Of a stretch of DNA of 49,182 bases, positions 15,806 through 25,155 are shown piece after piece. The stretch is from Akkermansiaceae bacterium. Lineage in GTDB: Bacteria > Verrucomicrobiota > Verrucomicrobiia > Verrucomicrobiales > Akkermansiaceae. Each line of letters begins with the position of its first letter. Position 1 is the stretch's first letter. The notes below the pieces were generated by a model, which saw nothing but the letters and a program-made list of their open reading frames with translations, was not told the origin of the DNA and made no database searches. The position numbers and the translations under genes are program-made. Location of the stretch: contig CAIKHZ010000128.1 of assembly GCA_903827375.1 (NCBI GenBank), positions 1 to 49,182 on the forward strand. The letters run 5' to 3'.

Positions 15806-17331
15806 TGGGGGATGGAGAGTTGAGGTTCGAGATTGCCGATGGCCGGTTTCTGGGCGGAAAGTTGCGCCAGTTCATGCTGATAGGCGGGTTCCTTGATCAC
15901 GCCCGGATCGGGATGTTCGACGTGATCCTCGTAATGCGGATCCGACTCACGTTTGGCCCACTTCACCTCGGCAATGTTGATGCAAGGCAGGAAGCGCAGG
16001 AATAACAGGAACAATGAGAGGAAAAATCCGATTGTGCCGATGAACAATATCTGGTCGGCCGCTGAGGGTGCATAGGTTTTCCAATCGCCCGGCAGCCACG
16101 AGCGGGCCAGGGTGGTGACGATGATGACGAAGCGTTCGAACCACATGCCGACGTTGACGAACATGGCGACGATCATCACGACCCATAGGTTTTCGCGGCA
16201 GGCGCGCGACCAGAAGACCTGGGGGGCGATCACATTGCAGGTCATCATTGCCGCGTAGGCCCACCAGTACGGCCCTGCGATGCGGAACTTGAATGCATCC
16301 ATTTCGTAAATTGCACCCGAGTAGAACGCCACAAACAGCTCCATCAGATAGGCATAACCAACGATCGTGCCCGTCAGGAGGATGATCTTGGCCATGTTGT
16401 CGATGTGCTTCATGGTGATCAAGTCCTGCAGGCCGTAGATAAACCGGGCCGGGACCATGATTGTGAGCACCATTGCGAAGCCGCCGAAAATGGCACCGGC
16501 GACGAAGTAAGGCGGAAAGATGGTGGTATGCCAACCGGGCACCACCGAGGTGGCAAAGTCGAAGGACACCACCGAGTGGACCGAGAGCACGAGCGGGGTG
16601 GAAAGCGCGGCTAACAGCAGATATGCCATTTCATAGTGGCTCCATTGGCGGTTGCCTCCGCGCCAGCCGAGGGACAGGATGCCATAGATGATTTTGCGGA
16701 TGCCGGGCTGGCAGCGATCGCGGATGGTGGCGAGGTCGGGCACCATGCCGAGGAACCAGAAGATAAGTGAGACGGTGAAATAGGTGGACACCGCAAACAC
16801 GTCCCACAAGAGCGGCGACTTGAAGTTTTGCCAGATGGCATTGGCATTGGGAACCGGCGCGAGGAACCAAGCCATCCACACCCGTCCGACGTGGAAGGCC
16901 GGGAAGATACCCGCGCACATCACCGCGAAGATGGTCATGGCCTCGGCGGCGCGGTTGATCGAGGTGCGCCAGTTCTGTCTTGTTAGGAAAAGAATGGCGG
17001 AGATCAGGGTGCCGGCATGGCCGATACCGATCCAGAACACGAAGTTGACGATGGGCCAGCCCCACATGACGCGGTTGGTGTTGCCCCAGACGCCGACGCC
17101 GGTGGACACCAGATAGAACAATCCACCGCCCACTCCGATGGCGGCGATCAGGGCGGATGGGATGAAAAGCAACCACCACAGGAGCGGTTGCTGGTTTTCC
17201 AAGACGCCGCAAATGCGCGCGGTGATCCAATGGTATGAGCGCCCGCTGAGAATGAGCTTCTCGCGCTCAAGCACCGGAAGGATCGGTCTCGAGTGGGAGG
17301 CCTCCGAGGCGTGCTGGATGGGGGATGCCAT
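15802..17331 (-). CDS. actC: ACIII subunit ActC (NrfD/PsrC-type quinol-binding protein)
   Basis: 509 residues, about ten membrane helices. Segments such as [21 protein letters not shown]-type ([20 protein letters not shown] is visible), [19 protein letters not shown] and [19 protein letters not shown] are diagnostic of NrfD/PsrC homologues in ACIII. It is expected to bind quinol on the side facing ActB. It overlaps actD by 4 bp and follows actB by 42 bp. Confidence 0.93.
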   Translation of the reverse strand: MASPIQHASEASHSRPILPVLEREKLILSGRSYHWITARICGVLENQQPLLWWLLFIPSALIAAIGVGGGLFYLVSTGVGVWGNTNRVMWGWPIVNFVFWIGIGHAGTLISAILFLTRQNWRTSINRAAEAMTIFAVMCAGIFPAFHVGRVWMAWFLAPVPNANAIWQNFKSPLLWDVFAVSTYFTVSLIFWFLGMVPDLATIRDRCQPGIRKIIYGILSLGWRGGNRQWSHYEMAYLLLAALSTPLVLSVHSVVSFDFATSVVPGWHTTIFPPYFVAGAIFGGFAMVLTIMVPARFIYGLQDLITMKHIDNMAKIILLTGTIVGYAYLMELFVAFYSGAIYEMDAFKFRIAGPYWWAYAAMMTCNVIAPQVFWSRACRENLWVVMIVAMFVNVGMWFERFVIIVTTLARSWLPGDWKTYAPSAADQILFIGTIGFFLSLFLLFLRFLPCINIAEVKWAKRESDPHYEDHVEHPDPGVIKEPAYQHELAQLSAQKPAIGNLEPQLSIPQ

Positions 17332-17373
17332 GAGTCGTTAAATTGCTGGAGTGGGGGAGTGCGTAGGGGAAAA

Positions 17374-20300
17374 TCAGGCCATGTGGATGGTGGCCTTGCC
17401 AATGAACCGTGCGTCGGGCATGTCCGGATTCGGGTTTTTGACTCGCGCCAAATAACTGGTGCGCGGCCGGGTTCCGATGTAGTTGAGCAAATCGTACGAG
17501 CGCTCCAGGCGCTTGGCACGGCCGAGGGCGGATTTTTCCTCATCCAACAAATTGCCGAAGGTGATGGCGGTGGCGGGGCAGGCGTCCTGACAGGCGGTCC
17601 TAACCGAGTCCACTGGGATGCGGAGGGTTTCGGCAGTGACGGTCATTTCGGTGGACGGTTTGCCGGCGGCGAGGGCCTCCTGTTTCGGGGCGCGTTTCTG
17701 GCGGATGACCGCATCCTTGAGGCGCTGCACACAGTAGGTGCATTTTTCCATCACACCGCGCATCCGCACCGTGACGTTGGGATTGCGCTGGAGATGGGGT
17801 GCCTCTCCCACTTGTTTTTCACCCAGCGGTCCCTTGTAGAGGTTGTGGGCGATGAGGGGGTTGCGCTTGTTGTAATCAAAGAAATTGAAGCGGCGCACCT
17901 TGTAAGGGCAATTGTTAGCGCAATAGCGGGTGCCGATGCAGCGATTGTAGGCCATCGCATTGAGGCCGTCTTCGGTGTGGACTGTGGCATTGACGGGGCA
18001 GACGGTTTCGCAGGGGGCCAGCTCGCATTGGAGGCAGGCGACGGGCTGCGGGACGAGTGCGGGATTGTCGGCGTCGAAGTCATTGTCCTTCTGGGTGGCG
18101 AAATACCGGTCCATGCGGATCCAGTGCATTTCGCGGCCTTTAGCGACTTGTTCCTTGCCGACGATGGGGATGTTGTTCTCGGCTTGGCAGGCGACGAGGC
18201 AGGCGTTGCAGCCCATGCAGGCGGACAAGTCGATGGCCATTCCCCACTGGTGGAGCGTGTCGCTGAGGAAATCAGGGGCCTTGCCATCCTTGTCGGGATG
18301 CCAGGTGGCGGAACCCTTTTGTTGATAGAGCGGAAGATTGGGCGGGGCGTGGGCGTCGTTGCCCTGTTTTTTAACGTTGGCGAGTTGGTGTTCAAACGAG
18401 CCGAGTTTGGCGTCGTCGATGGTGGACACTTCGCGGGCCAAGGCGCGGCCGTACATCGCGCTGTGTTCCTGGGTGACGGCGATTGAATAGACCGCTGCGG
18501 TTTTCTTGGCAGTGGCTCCGGTGGCGAAATATGGGCTGCCGGCGTTGCGCAGCGGATAGGCGTTGAACCCGCGATTGACGCCGACGCGGCCGACGTGGGC
18601 GGCATTGGCGGTGGAGCGTTTGAGTTCGTCGTCGTCGTCGCAGCCCTGGCCATAGCCGAGCGGGATGACCAACGTATTTTCGGCTTGGCCGAAGGAAATG
18701 AGGACGGGAATATCCAAGGTGGTGCCATTGACGACGACGCGGATCATCGGTGAGCGGCGGTTGCCACCTTCGCCATCTGGATAGGACTTGCCATAAGTGC
18801 TCTCGATGCCGAGCACACGGGTGACCGGTTCGGGGCTGATGATCAGGTCGTAGATGCCGAGGTTTTTCGCGGTGAGCGGGGCGATGAGAGCGGCGTTATC
18901 CCAGGTGAGTTTGGAGATGGGATCGGGTGCTTCCTGAAGCCAGCCGTTATCAATCCATCGTCCGTCAAACACAGAGGAATCCGTGGAAAAAACGATTTCC
19001 AATGCCTGTGGAGTGGGCACCGGGGCCTTTGCCTTTGCAATGTCCGAGGCTGCGGAGGTGGCGGTTTTTGGCATCACCGGCGTATAGGCATGGCCATCAG
19101 CAAACCCATCGCGCAAGAATTTCTTCCATGGCTCATCGCCTGCCCCGGCCAACGCGCTGAAGGTGGCACGCACTGCGCCGTATGCTGGCGAGGCCTCGCC
19201 TTTCGGGCCTTCGCCATTGAGCAACTTGCCGTCGTCGCTGAGCAGTGCCAGCAAGATCTCGAGTTCGGACACGCAATCCGGATAGAGAGGGAGGATCATC
19301 GGCTGCACCGCGGTGTAGGTGCCGCGGCATGTGCGGGCATCTGCCCATGATTCGAGGTAATGGGCGGCGGGAACGTGCCAAGTGGAGGCATGGGCCGTGG
19401 CATCGCAGCGTTGTCCGAGATGAATGCTGGTTTTGAGTTTCGCAAAACTTTCCCCGAATTTCAGGTCTGGCAAAGCGTCGTAAATCGGATTGGACGGGGT
19501 GAGCAGCACCAGGGTTTCGATGGTCCCTGCATCGATATCCGTCTTGAGGCTGGCCAGATTGCCGAGGCCTGCGGTTTCCGTTTGGACGGCCGTGAGTGGC
19601 TTGTTGGCAGCGATGTTGCCCAGCACCAGATTGATGGCCAAAGCCAAGTGGTGGAGGGCGGCGGGTTGGCGCGAGCCGGCGAGCACCAGCGACTTGCCGG
19701 GGTTGTCCTTGAGATCCTTGATGACACCCTGCACCCAGGCGATTTGCTTCTTGTCAGTGAGGGCCGGAATTTCACTCACCAGTGCCGTGTTGCTGATGAT
19801 ACCTCGGGCAATCTCCGCCGCCACCGTTAGGACCTGGCTCGGTGCCACCCGCAGGCGGTGATCGGCCATCCCACCGGTAAGCGTGTAGGCTGCCTCCACC
19901 GCATACAAACGGTTCATTTTAGCCACCTCCGCCGCTTTCGCATATCCTCCACCTTCCGGTTTGCGGCGATCGAAAAACCCCTTCACCGGCCCCTGCGGAT
20001 CGGTGCCTGCAAAATCACAGTCGAGCGATAAAATCCGGTCGGCCTTGGCAAAGTCAGCCACCCATTGCACCCCGTCGCCCAGCGCCACGGCAGACTCCCC
20101 AGTGAGCGCCTCGTATTGATAAAATTTCGCCGATCCAAATTTGGCCGCCAATTCCTTGCGCAAACGGTTGCGCGTCGGGCTGTCGTCAGCCCCAAATAAG
20201 AAGCCGATCTTTGCCGACTTATCCACTGCGAGGGCGGCGATGACCGGTTCAAATTCGCCGCGTGTGGTCGCCTTGCCGACCCTGAGAAATTTGCGTGAGC

Positions 20301-20766
20301 GTGACGGCGAGTACAGGTCCAGCACCGACGCCTGGGCAAAGGCGTCCGTCCCGTCTGCATCCGGGTGGAGGTGGTTAGGTGCCACCTTTGTCGGGCGGCC
20401 TTCGAAGGACGTGACCACCAGCGGCGTGGCACCGTTGGCGCGTGGCATACTGGATGCGTAGTAGGTCGCCTTGCCGGGAATCACCCATTCCGGAGCCTTG
20501 GTGAACGGGACAATGTAGCTTTCCGGGCGGCGGCAGGCGGCCATTCCCAGGCCGGCCAGCGCGGTGGATGCGCCCATCAATTTGAGGAACGAGCGGCGCG
20601 AGACATCGGCGTCGCCCGCATCAGCCATTTCAGCGGCTCCTTGCGGAAATTCGCGCTCCAGCCAATGGCGGAATTCGGCGCTGTCTTCTAGCTGCCCGGC
20701 GCTGCGCCATGCAACGGTGGATTCATCGGCGGAAACTGCGGGGTGATTCCAGGTGCGCTTACTCAT
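17374..20766 (-). CDS. actB: ACIII subunit ActB (molybdopterin-oxidoreductase-like with FeS domain)
   Basis: 1130 residues. A twin-arginine region with a long N-terminal extension is seen at about residues 54-75 (SRRSFLKLMGAS, ending in an AAC), typical of the TAT-variant ActB family. The large middle part resembles a molybdopterin oxidoreductase; family members studied lack the cofactor. The C-terminal FeS domain carries four Cys clusters: CMGCNACLVAC near 849, CLQCELAPCETVCP near 912, CIGTRYCANNCP near 945, and CTYCVQRL (about 1008) with CQDACP (about 1059). It is exported by Tat and faces the periplasm. It lies 49 bp after actA. Confidence 0.95.
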   Translation of the reverse strand: MSKRTWNHPAVSADESTVAWRSAGQLEDSAEFRHWLEREFPQGAAEMADAGDADVSRRSFLKLMGASTALAGLGMAACRRPESYIVPFTKAPEWVIPGKATYYASSMPRANGATPLVVTSFEGRPTKVAPNHLHPDADGTDAFAQASVLDLYSPSRSRKFLRVGKATTRGEFEPVIAALAVDKSAKIGFLFGADDSPTRNRLRKELAAKFGSAKFYQYEALTGESAVALGDGVQWVADFAKADRILSLDCDFAGTDPQGPVKGFFDRRKPEGGGYAKAAEVAKMNRLYAVEAAYTLTGGMADHRLRVAPSQVLTVAAEIARGIISNTALVSEIPALTDKKQIAWVQGVIKDLKDNPGKSLVLAGSRQPAALHHLALAINLVLGNIAANKPLTAVQTETAGLGNLASLKTDIDAGTIETLVLLTPSNPIYDALPDLKFGESFAKLKTSIHLGQRCDATAHASTWHVPAAHYLESWADARTCRGTYTAVQPMILPLYPDCVSELEILLALLSDDGKLLNGEGPKGEASPAYGAVRATFSALAGAGDEPWKKFLRDGFADGHAYTPVMPKTATSAASDIAKAKAPVPTPQALEIVFSTDSSVFDGRWIDNGWLQEAPDPISKLTWDNAALIAPLTAKNLGIYDLIISPEPVTRVLGIESTYGKSYPDGEGGNRRSPMIRVVVNGTTLDIPVLISFGQAENTLVIPLGYGQGCDDDDELKRSTANAAHVGRVGVNRGFNAYPLRNAGSPYFATGATAKKTAAVYSIAVTQEHSAMYGRALAREVSTIDDAKLGSFEHQLANVKKQGNDAHAPPNLPLYQQKGSATWHPDKDGKAPDFLSDTLHQWGMAIDLSACMGCNACLVACQAENNIPIVGKEQVAKGREMHWIRMDRYFATQKDNDFDADNPALVPQPVACLQCELAPCETVCPVNATVHTEDGLNAMAYNRCIGTRYCANNCPYKVRRFNFFDYNKRNPLIAHNLYKGPLGEKQVGEAPHLQRNPNVTVRMRGVMEKCTYCVQRLKDAVIRQKRAPKQEALAAGKPSTEMTVTAETLRIPVDSVRTACQDACPATAITFGNLLDEEKSALGRAKRLERSYDLLNYIGTRPRTSYLARVKNPNPDMPDARFIGKATIHMA

Positions 20767-20815
20767 GTTGGACTGCGGAAAATGGGATTGAACATCGGAA
20801 AATTCTCAGGGCGGA

Positions 20816-21514
20816 TCAATGGTGACAGGTGGCGCAGGTGGTTTTTGGGGACACCCGGAATTGCTCCTTGAGCTTGAGCCCAAACTCAGCAGGGGTCTTC
20901 GCACCAGCCTGCGGGTGGTCCTTGAGGTATTGGGCCGCGTCGTACTTCATGTTGTACACCTGCTCCAGCGGCCGCAACTGGGTTTCCGGCGCACGGTGGC
21001 AATCCAAACACCATCCCATCGATTGGTTCTGATCCTGAAATACCACTTCCATCTGGTCAATCCGACCATGGCAACTCACACAGGAAATCCCCCGGTTCAC
21101 ATGCGCCGAATGATTGAATTTTACAAAATCCGGCGACTTGTGGATGCGCACCCACTCGATCGGCTTGCCATCGTAACCGGCAAATGCCGGATCCATCGAC
21201 TTGCGCAGCGGCGCAAGCTTCGGACTCTCGCGTTGCACGTGCTGATGACAATTCCAGCAGGTGTTGCCCGTCGGCAAATTGGAATGCCCGGACACATCCA
21301 CAAACGAGTGGCAGTAACGACAGTCCATGCCCACCTGATCCACGTGAATCTTGTGCGAAAACGGGATCGGTTGGGACGGCTGATAGCCGACCACCTGGGC
21401 TTTCGGCGTCGCGTAATACGTGAACGCGACAGTCACTCCCGCGGCCACCGCAAGCACGCAGAAGGCGATTTTGAGGGGCAGCAGGTTCGACCAGCGAGGG
21501 AAGGTGTTTGCCAT
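20816..21514 (-). CDS. actA: ACIII subunit ActA, pentaheme cytochrome c
   Basis: 232 residues with one N-terminal membrane helix (KIAFCVLAVAAGVTVAFTYY) and exactly five CxxCH sites: CRYCH, CWNCH, CVSCH, CLDCH and, at the extreme C-terminus, CATCHH. That count and spacing match the ACIII pentaheme subunit. The start at 21514 (MANTFPRWSN) is chosen because it sits directly before the membrane anchor; the frame is open 36 codons further upstream but that part has no family features. It is the first gene of the nine-gene leftward operon, so the promoter should lie in 21515-21993. Confidence 0.94.
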   Translation of the reverse strand: MANTFPRWSNLLPLKIAFCVLAVAAGVTVAFTYYATPKAQVVGYQPSQPIPFSHKIHVDQVGMDCRYCHSFVDVSGHSNLPTGNTCWNCHQHVQRESPKLAPLRKSMDPAFAGYDGKPIEWVRIHKSPDFVKFNHSAHVNRGISCVSCHGRIDQMEVVFQDQNQSMGWCLDCHRAPETQLRPLEQVYNMKYDAAQYLKDHPQAGAKTPAEFGLKLKEQFRVSPKTTCATCHH

Positions 21515-21993
21515 GGGAGGGCTCTGGGAAATGGGATGAAAATTGCGGAATGGGTAGAGACAAAGACGAAAAGCGCCCCGAACGTCGCCGGTCGAGGCCG
21601 CAAAGATGCAACCCACAGCCAAGCTTGCAACCGAAAAAATTCAGAATTTTCTTTTCGATGGATAGGCACCCAGCGGCCAGGTGACGCGAGAAATCGCTTG
21701 ACGGCTTGCCGTCCTCGCCATGTCCGATGGGCACATCACCGTTCCTCTTCCGGTCTCACGAAACCAATCCCAAGCTTTCAGAGGCAGTTACAGTACCCTA
21801 ACTGGAATCTATTATCGGCCCAGGAGAGACCTATTGCCGGGCCATGCTGAGGCCCCGATTCCCACCCATTGATCGCCGCGTTAAATCCTTCCGTTCCATC
21901 AGGCTCAATGAGCGATGCCACCGGGTGCCCATATTTACTTTCTCTCAATCCGTGATTGCATCCTTGCGCGGCCACGGCATGCTCCGCGTCCCC
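21515..21993. other. Divergent promoter region, actA and phosphofructokinase
   Basis: No gene is supported in these 479 bases. The two flanking operons diverge from here, so both promoters should lie within it. A perfect 7-1-7 palindrome, AAAATTCAGAATTTT, at 21636-21650 is the only operator-like feature I see. No promoter boxes can be called with confidence. Confidence 0.4.
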
Positions 21994-23217
21994 ATGAAGC
22001 CTCTCAAAGGAAAAGTTCTTGTCGCCCAAGGCGGTGGCCCAACTCCGGTCATCAATCAAAGTTTGGTTGGGGTCGTCCTCGAAGCCCGAAAATTTGCTCA
22101 AGTCACTGCCATCTACGGCGCTTTGCACGGCGTGCGCGGCATCGTCAAGGAGCGCTTCGTCGATCTGAGCCGTGAGACCAGCCACAACCTCGAACGGGTG
22201 GCCGACACTCCCTCCTCGGCCCTGCTTTCCACTCGCGACAAGCCCGACGAAGACTACTGCGCCCGCATGTTCAAGGTGATGCAGGCTCACGATATCCGCT
22301 ATTTCTTCTACATTGGCGGCAATGATTCCTCAGACACCGTCCGCATCATCAACGAGCAGGCCCGGGCTGCGAGCTATGAATTGCGGGCCATTCATATCCC
22401 CAAAACCATCGATAATGATCTGGCCGAAAATGACCACTGCCCGGGTTTCCCATCCGCCGCACGCTACGTCGCTCAGGCGTTTATGGGCGTCAACCTCGAT
22501 AACCGCGCCCTCGGCGGCGTCTATATCGGCGTCATCATGGGCCGCCACGCCGGCTTTCTAACAGCCTCCTCGTCGCTCGCTCAAAAGCATCCCGACGACG
22601 GCCCGCATCTCATCTACATGCCGGAGCGCGCGTTTGACCTCTCCCGCTTCCTAACCGATGTCGAGCGCACGGTTTCCACTCACGGCCTCTGCACCATCGC
22701 AGTCTCCGAAGGCATCGCCGATGCCAGTGGCCAAGCCATGATCACCCGCTTGATGCAAACGTCGGAGCGCGACGACCACGGCAACGTCCAACTGTCCGGC
22801 ACCGGTGCCCTTGGCGACCTGCTCAGCGACACACTGCGCCGCGAACTCAAACTCAAGCGCGTCCGCGCTGATACCTTCGGCTACCTCCAGCGCTGTTTCA
22901 TCGGTTGCCGCTCCGACCGCGATGCCCACGAAGCCCGCGAGGTCGGCGAAAAAGCCGTCCAATTCGCCATGTGGGACAACGTCGATGGCTCGGTGGTCAT
23001 CCGCCGACCGGTGCTCGATTATAGCGTGGACTACGCCCTGGTTCCCTTGGAAAATGTCGCTGGCAAGACCCGCCACATGCCAGATTCATTCATCAATGCC
23101 GAGGGCAACGGGGTGACTGCTGCCTTTCACAGCTACTGCCGTCCGCTGCTGGGTTCCGGCGTCCCGGAGTCCCACCGTTTGAGGGCTCCCTCCGTCCCCA
23201 AAATCCTCGACCTCTGA
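21994..23217 (+). CDS. Phosphofructokinase, probably diphosphate-dependent
   Basis: 407 residues from the ATG at 21994, which begins MKPLKGKVLVAQGGGPTPV; the frame is open further upstream but that part is unlike the family. Motifs: GGGPTPVIN (phosphoryl-donor loop), YIGGNDSSDT at 107-115, and PKTIDNDL at 136-143. In phosphofructokinases the Asp after GGN/GGD and the Lys before TIDND mark diphosphate users, whereas ATP users have Gly at both positions; this protein has Asp 111 and Lys 137. It should interconvert fructose 6-phosphate and fructose 1,6-bisphosphate, reversibly, in the cytoplasm. It is transcribed alone, divergent to the ACIII operon. Confidence 0.9.
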   Translation: MKPLKGKVLVAQGGGPTPVINQSLVGVVLEARKFAQVTAIYGALHGVRGIVKERFVDLSRETSHNLERVADTPSSALLSTRDKPDEDYCARMFKVMQAHDIRYFFYIGGNDSSDTVRIINEQARAASYELRAIHIPKTIDNDLAENDHCPGFPSAARYVAQAFMGVNLDNRALGGVYIGVIMGRHAGFLTASSSLAQKHPDDGPHLIYMPERAFDLSRFLTDVERTVSTHGLCTIAVSEGIADASGQAMITRLMQTSERDDHGNVQLSGTGALGDLLSDTLRRELKLKRVRADTFGYLQRCFIGCRSDRDAHEAREVGEKAVQFAMWDNVDGSVVIRRPVLDYSVDYALVPLENVAGKTRHMPDSFINAEGNGVTAAFHSYCRPLLGSGVPESHRLRAPSVPKILDL

Positions 23218-23593
23218 GGAAGCGGAATGAATGGATTAGCCGTGAGGCAATTGCTGTTCGAGGCACTGTGGTCTAAAGATTACCTCGCGCAAAGACGCAG
23301 GACGATGGAACTCATGGCAAATTCGGAGATTCTTGATCCCTGAGGCGTCTTGTAGCGGCGTGTCTGTGACCGCCGCCGCGAATGAATGAACACGAACGCC
23401 GAACTTCCAACATCGATCGCCCAACATCGAACATAAGAGGCGAAAATAACCGCCTGAGTGGTCCATCTTTCTCTCTTGGTGCTCTTCTCTTCGGTTCGCA
23501 GTTCGCATGTTACCAAAAAGTGCCTATTGGAATCTAACAACAAGCCCAATGCCTGAATTGTGGTTATTGCGCATTTGCCCCAAATGCCACGGC
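23218..23593. other. Repeat-rich gap downstream of phosphofructokinase
   Basis: No gene is supported. It contains CTCGCGCAAAGACGC at 23284-23298, which shares 11 bases with the inverted repeat near 454-481 (opposite strand), and a 21-base element at 23350-23370 related to the mutL repeat. A GCGGCG/CGCCGC pair at 23355-23376 can form a short hairpin. Confidence 0.4.
23350..23370 (-). repeat. Dispersed element related to the mutL linker repeat
   Basis: On the minus strand this reads GTCACAG, ACA, then CGCCGCTACAA; the mutL unit reads GTCATAGG, then CCGCCGCTACAG in its last copy. The shared GTCAnAG and CGCCGCTACA blocks suggest one repeat family found both between genes and inside a gene. Confidence 0.45.
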
Positions 23594-23761
23594 TCAGTCC
23601 TTCCCTACCAACAGGTTTATCACCCAGAACAATGCCAGCACGACGGCCCCGATCCACAGGAGATGAAGGACGGCACCGGTCACTGCAAGGGCAATACGAA
23701 GGATGACCCACGCGACCGCAAGGAGGATTGCCAGGATGACTAATGAAATTGATAGGTTCAT
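23594..23761 (-). CDS. Small two-helix membrane protein (lmo0937/DUF5670-like)
   Basis: 55 residues, almost all hydrophobic: MNLSISLVILAILLAVAWVI followed by a short turn and a second helix ending in NLLVGKD. Length, two-helix layout and the short charged C-terminus resemble the lmo0937/DUF5670 small membrane protein family, whose role is unknown though members are often stress-linked. The call rests on hydrophobic pattern and clean start and stop; it is not supported by a conserved operon. Confidence 0.55.
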   Translation of the reverse strand: MNLSISLVILAILLAVAWVILRIALAVTGAVLHLLWIGAVVLALFWVINLLVGKD

Positions 23762-24227
23762 CACGAATGATTGGGTTGGGGCTAACCGAAATCACCCTCA
23801 AAAAGGTGATCCAAACCGCATTTGCAGCCAGATCTACGGTTGGGGTTTCTATCGAGCGAGCTCATGAGCGTGAACGGTTTTAACGAAACGCGCCCCGCTT
23901 GTCGAGTTCAGCGTTGCAACCTCTCCGCACGAGGTCGGAGGGTCGGGCGTGGATTTGGAGATCATGGCGGGGTCAATTCTGCGACGATCAGCGGTTAGAG
24001 CAGGGGACTCATAATTCGTTCAGGTGAACACTCGTAGTGTCGCATTGTGTTCCAAATGAATGAGTTACAGGACGAAAAGTTAGACAATGAGACGGGGTGG
24101 AACACCCCGAAACAGGGTGTTCTTCGGGTCAGGGGTGACGCGAAGTGTGGGAGTAAAAAACCGTGTTGGATCACGGGATAGGCGTCCCCTTGATTGTTGT
24201 TAGGCACGCAACTGCGTCCTATACACT
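23762..24227. other. Gap holding the left island edge
   Basis: No gene is supported. It contains the 28-bp tRNA-derived direct repeat (23988-24015) and an 8-bp-arm hairpin (GAACACCC at 24100-24107, GGGTGTTC at 24115-24122) downstream of the leftward gene cluster. The hairpin has no T-run in either direction, so terminator function is uncertain. Confidence 0.45.
23988..24015 (+). repeat. Left 28-bp direct repeat, candidate att site
   Basis: Identical over 28 bases to 36229-36256 within the tRNA-Met gene, covering most of the D-arm and the anticodon arm up to ACTCATAAT. The bases to its left do not resemble a tRNA acceptor stem. It is probably the left attachment core of an integrated element, or a relic of a partial tRNA duplication. 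Confidence 0.7.
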
Positions 24228-24638
24228 TCAGAACCGAAGCGGCTCACCAGCCCTTTGCGCGATCAGCGCCGCCTTCTCCTTTCGCTCAGCCTTGCCGAGG
24301 TCCGGGTCATGCTGCTGCCACGGCCAGCCGATAATGTCGGCATGGAGCGGGGGAGGTTCTCCTGCCCGCAGTTCAAGGTCAACCTCCCGGACGACACTCG
24401 CCTTGACGATGGCAGCACCGTGCAGGCTACGTGCCCCCATCTCCCGTTTGCCGATGGCTTGTAAACTCTCAAGTGGCTGGGCTCCGTGACGGAATACGGA
24501 TGTCTCTCCATTGTGCGGATTGGGCAGGAACGCGGCCGGTTTGACGGCGGTTGCGCTGAAATGACCCGAGGAAGTCAGAAACCTGGCAATGTCCTCCTCA
24601 TCCCCGACGTGCTCAGGCAGCCCGGAGGGAAGTGTCAT
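24228..24638 (-). CDS. Hypothetical protein, second gene of an unknown pair
   Basis: 136 residues, no membrane or catalytic motif I can name. It has segments such as GDEEDIARFLTSSGHFS, FLPNPHNGETSVFRHG and GAAIVKASVVREVDLEL. From memory this resembles a family of unknown function common on mobile islands and usually next to a gene like the one upstream. It overlaps the 3' end of the preceding gene by 26 bp, implying coupled translation. Function unknown. Confidence 0.75.
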   Translation of the reverse strand: MTLPSGLPEHVGDEEDIARFLTSSGHFSATAVKPAAFLPNPHNGETSVFRHGAQPLESLQAIGKREMGARSLHGAAIVKASVVREVDLELRAGEPPPLHADIIGWPWQQHDPDLGKAERKEKAALIAQRAGEPLRF

Positions 24639-25155
24639 TGGCGCAAATGCGTTTGATTTCCTGGAGAATCCGTGGCGGAAGCTGGCCGTCCACGAACTTT
24701 GCCACTGCGTGACCGCGGTCCGTGCCTTCGATCCATGCGTAGGGCAGGCGATCCGTTTTTCCAGCGCTCAGCGTGAATGTCCGGACGCGCGACGGCATCC
24801 AGTCCATTGACACACAGCCGTCGGGCTCGATGGAAAATGAGGGCATCGGCACATCGTCCGGCAATGAGCGGATGATGTCTCGCGCCAGCCTTAGGGCGCC
24901 GGGGTCCAGAGCCTCTGCGCCATAGCCGTCCCAATCTTGCCCGCGGCATTCGCTAGCCAAGATGGACAGCTCGGAGAGCGCCAGGCTCTTGGGACCGAAC
25001 AACGCGAGCGATTCCTCCGCCCGTTCAACAACGCTGGAAGCGTTGCGCCTGACGACGGCAGCCTCCCGAGAAACGGCGGAATTCGGCCGCGACAGCGCCG
25101 AAGCAGCGGCGTATCCGGCCATCAACAATCCGATTGTGAGAACAGGTTCAGGCAT
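24613..25155 (-). CDS. Hypothetical protein, first gene of an unknown pair
   Basis: 180 residues with an N-terminal hydrophobic patch (TIGLLMAGYAAASAL) that may be a weak membrane segment, a central WDGYGAEALDPGALRLARDI segment, and a C-terminal part with SIEPDGCVSMDWMPSRVRTF and LPYAWIEGTDRGHAVAKF. I recognise the pattern as a widespread island-borne family of unknown function but cannot assign a role. It overlaps the TIGR04255 gene by 34 bp and the following gene by 26 bp. Confidence 0.75.
   Translation of the reverse strand: MPEPVLTIGLLMAGYAAASALSRPNSAVSREAAVVRRNASSVVERAEESLALFGPKSLALSELSILASECRGQDWDGYGAEALDPGALRLARDIIRSLPDDVPMPSFSIEPDGCVSMDWMPSRVRTFTLSAGKTDRLPYAWIEGTDRGHAVAKFVDGQLPPRILQEIKRICANDTSLRAA

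Noticed and set aside
17293-18486. 397-codon plus-strand frame opposite actB
   Set aside because: Shadow of the FeS-domain coding strand; Gly/Ala/Val-rich without domains.
24100-24122. Intrinsic terminator for the leftward gene cluster
   Set aside because: A good 8-bp hairpin, but no T-run follows on the minus strand; described only within the gap entry.
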